Source: Fratercula arctica
Lineage: Eukaryota > Chordata > Aves > Charadriiformes > Alcidae
DNA: 64,000 bases
Assembly: GCA_947846985.1 (NCBI GenBank)
Contig: CANTUZ010000001.1
Coordinates: forward strand, 185,650,455 to 185,714,454
Reading direction: 5' to 3'
Shown here: positions 62,201 to 64,000 of the stretch, in pieces
How positions within the stretch are numbered: the stretch's first letter is position 1
Layout: every line of letters starts with the position of its first letter
The notes under the pieces: model-generated
Seen by the model: only the letters and a program-made list of their open reading frames with translations
The model's database searches: none
What the model was told of the DNA's origin: nothing
Translations under genes and position numbers: made by a program

Positions 62201-64000
62201 CATTCTCTGCATACAAAAAAACTGCAAGGTTAATGAGCTGGAAGAATATAAAAACACACCAACCAAACCAAACTTATAAACACTGTCCACTGGTGCTTAG
62301 GACACAGAAGAGGGAAAGCTGTGTTTGAATCAGGACTGGAAGACAGACCGAGCCCTCCCTGGCCTTTCCCATCGTTTGTGAGCCTGACCCTTCCGGGGAA
62401 GAGGACTCTGGTCCCAGACTGACTCCTGTTTCCCAAACAAAAGCTTTCACCACCTTCCCATTCTGCAGAAGACAGACTTCCTTGACTGTCAGTATTTCAT
62501 AACACTTGGTGTTGGAAATCCATGTTTTGAACTGGCCCTTGCAGGCAGGCAAGAACGAGTTTCCGGATTGTAATAGCTCCATTGCTTAGGCAGGCCAAAC
62601 AAGGGGAGCTGGAGTTTGAAAGAAGTTTAGACAGCTGCTGCACAGGGGCTCTTTGAACTGCAAGAGGGCTGCCCTGCTGCGGATTTATGTCCTTTGTCCC
62701 TGTAATCCCTTCACCACAAGCAGCCCCTTCATCCCCTTAGTCAAGGGGCACTAGTGCTGACTGGCTGCAGCTGGATATGCAAACATCTGAACTGCAACAG
62801 TCCGTCTTTCCTGCCTCAGTCATTCAGACCACTCATTCACAAGAACCTCACTCATCTCCAAAATTCTTACCCCTCTTCAAATTTTACATAAAACTGGCCA
62901 ACAGGCCTATAAGTTACTTTTTTTTAAAAAAAAAAAAAAAAAAAAAAAGCACCAAGAGGTTTTCTTTTAACAAGCAGAAATCTCAGCTGCTTAGTAAATG
63001 TCACCTGCTTCAGATGCTTTACCAGCATCATGGGCAACACTTGGCTGGTACTGTATCTGTCCAACTGTGGTTTAGGAATACTCTTTTTTTATTTAAAAAG
63101 TAAAAAAAATGACTGCGCTTTTGTGCAAGTTTGTGAAATGCAAACCTTATAAAGAAGTCTTCCTACTATTCTACAGGTACAGAACAATGAATTGAGGAAA
63201 ATTGAGGAAACGAGGAAAAAGGAGCAGAAAACCTGAACATATACACATCCCAACTGCAAGCAATCAAAGATAGGCTGCTGATTCATGGAGATATGATTAC
63301 AAAGATTTAGAATGATAACACTTTTAAAGACAGGTCAGCAAGTCTCCCTGAAGCAGAAAAGCACAAAAAGATTCTGCAGGAAGCAATACTGAGAACAGCT
63401 GTGAAATCACATTTTCTGATCTTCACTGTGAAGTAAGAGACCAGAATATACCATCTGGTTCTGCAGTGCTAGGGACGCACTTAATTTCTGCTGAAATCAT
63501 ATTTTCTTCGAATCTGGATCTGAGTAGGAGCCTTGCATTTTCAGTTTTTTTGTGTTTCTTTTCCCATTGCCATCCTTTCCCAACACCTCCAGTACTCAAA
63601 ATCACCAAGTAGAAAAACACAGCAATGACCTCAAAGGGCCAACGCACAACGGGCGCTGCAAAGCTATTTCAGGGAGACAGAGGAAAAATTAAAAACATCT
63701 AAAGAGAGAAGAGAGGAACACCATTAGAAAGTGGTCGCATCCTAAGCAGGCACGCAAAGTAACATGATACAGGATCAACTGGAGGAACTCCAAAACCCCT
63801 TCTGTAAAGCAAAGGCCACAACTGAGATGTAGAAACTGAAATTGAAGTACCAAATTTAACACCTTTACTATAATTCAGTTGTTTATAAAATTAACCCAAC
63901 ACAACTATTTTCTTGACAATAAGGAAAATAACTATGTATTGGTTTCACTGGATTTCAGCATAAAACAATTGCACAGGAAGAAAAAAGGACATCCCCACCC
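62201..64000. other. Intergenic DNA upstream of TMEM168, no gene recognised
   Basis: Only the T8-A23 tract is notable. In human the next gene upstream is BMT2 on the same strand; I see none of its coding sequence here, though its distal 3' UTR cannot be excluded. Confidence 0.55.
62918..62948 (+). repeat. T8-A23 tract
   Basis: Eight T followed directly by 23 A; low complexity, upstream of TMEM168. Confidence 0.9.

Overview
This is vertebrate genomic DNA, almost certainly from a bird. It holds one confidently recognisable protein-coding gene, TMEM168 on the minus strand, spread over about 25 kb. The introns are long with GT-AG borders, the repeats are dominated by CR1 LINE fragments (the main avian retrotransposon), and a CpG-island promoter is present. 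A solo LTR in intron 1 resembles the ERVL-type LTRs (TguLTR5-like) that I know from zebra finch and other Neoaves, so a neoavian bird is more likely than a galliform. That placement is inference from memory of repeat families.

Layout. Positions 1 to about 35,000 look like a gene desert downstream of TMEM168. They contain old and younger CR1 fragments (about 6.6-7.3, 9.4-9.6, 11.2-11.5 and 28.2-28.5 kb), a striking 72-bp-arm palindrome at 9670-9825, and homopolymer tracts. No exon could be assigned there. LSMEM1 and IFRD1, which follow TMEM168 in human, were not found. TMEM168 occupies 36,622 to about 61,600, reading right to left. It has a non-coding exon 1 in the CpG island (donor at 61,376), a large exon 2 with the start codon (56,284-55,018), exon 3 (43,846-43,704), exon 4 (41,529-41,255) and the last exon with the stop codon (37,169-36,622). 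The four coding parts join in frame to 700 codons plus stop. Intron 1 carries a solo LTR with a perfect 5-bp target-site duplication, a young roughly 380-bp direct duplication and a CR1 fragment. Positions 61,690-62,200 hold a sense-strand CR1 directly against the promoter, and 62,200-64,000 shows no gene.

Most interesting reading. The C-terminal half of TMEM168 (about residues 415-600) has the layout of a legumain/GPI8-like clan CD (caspase-hemoglobinase fold) peptidase domain. A hydrophobic strand leads to His508 and a second hydrophobic strand to Asp-Cys549. The His-Cys spacing of 41 residues equals that of human legumain (His148-Cys189), and there are further local similarities before the His and after the Cys. 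The predicted mRNA leader also carries three small upstream ORFs arranged head to tail, the last overlapping the main start codon. These are readings of the sequence and have not been checked by any search.
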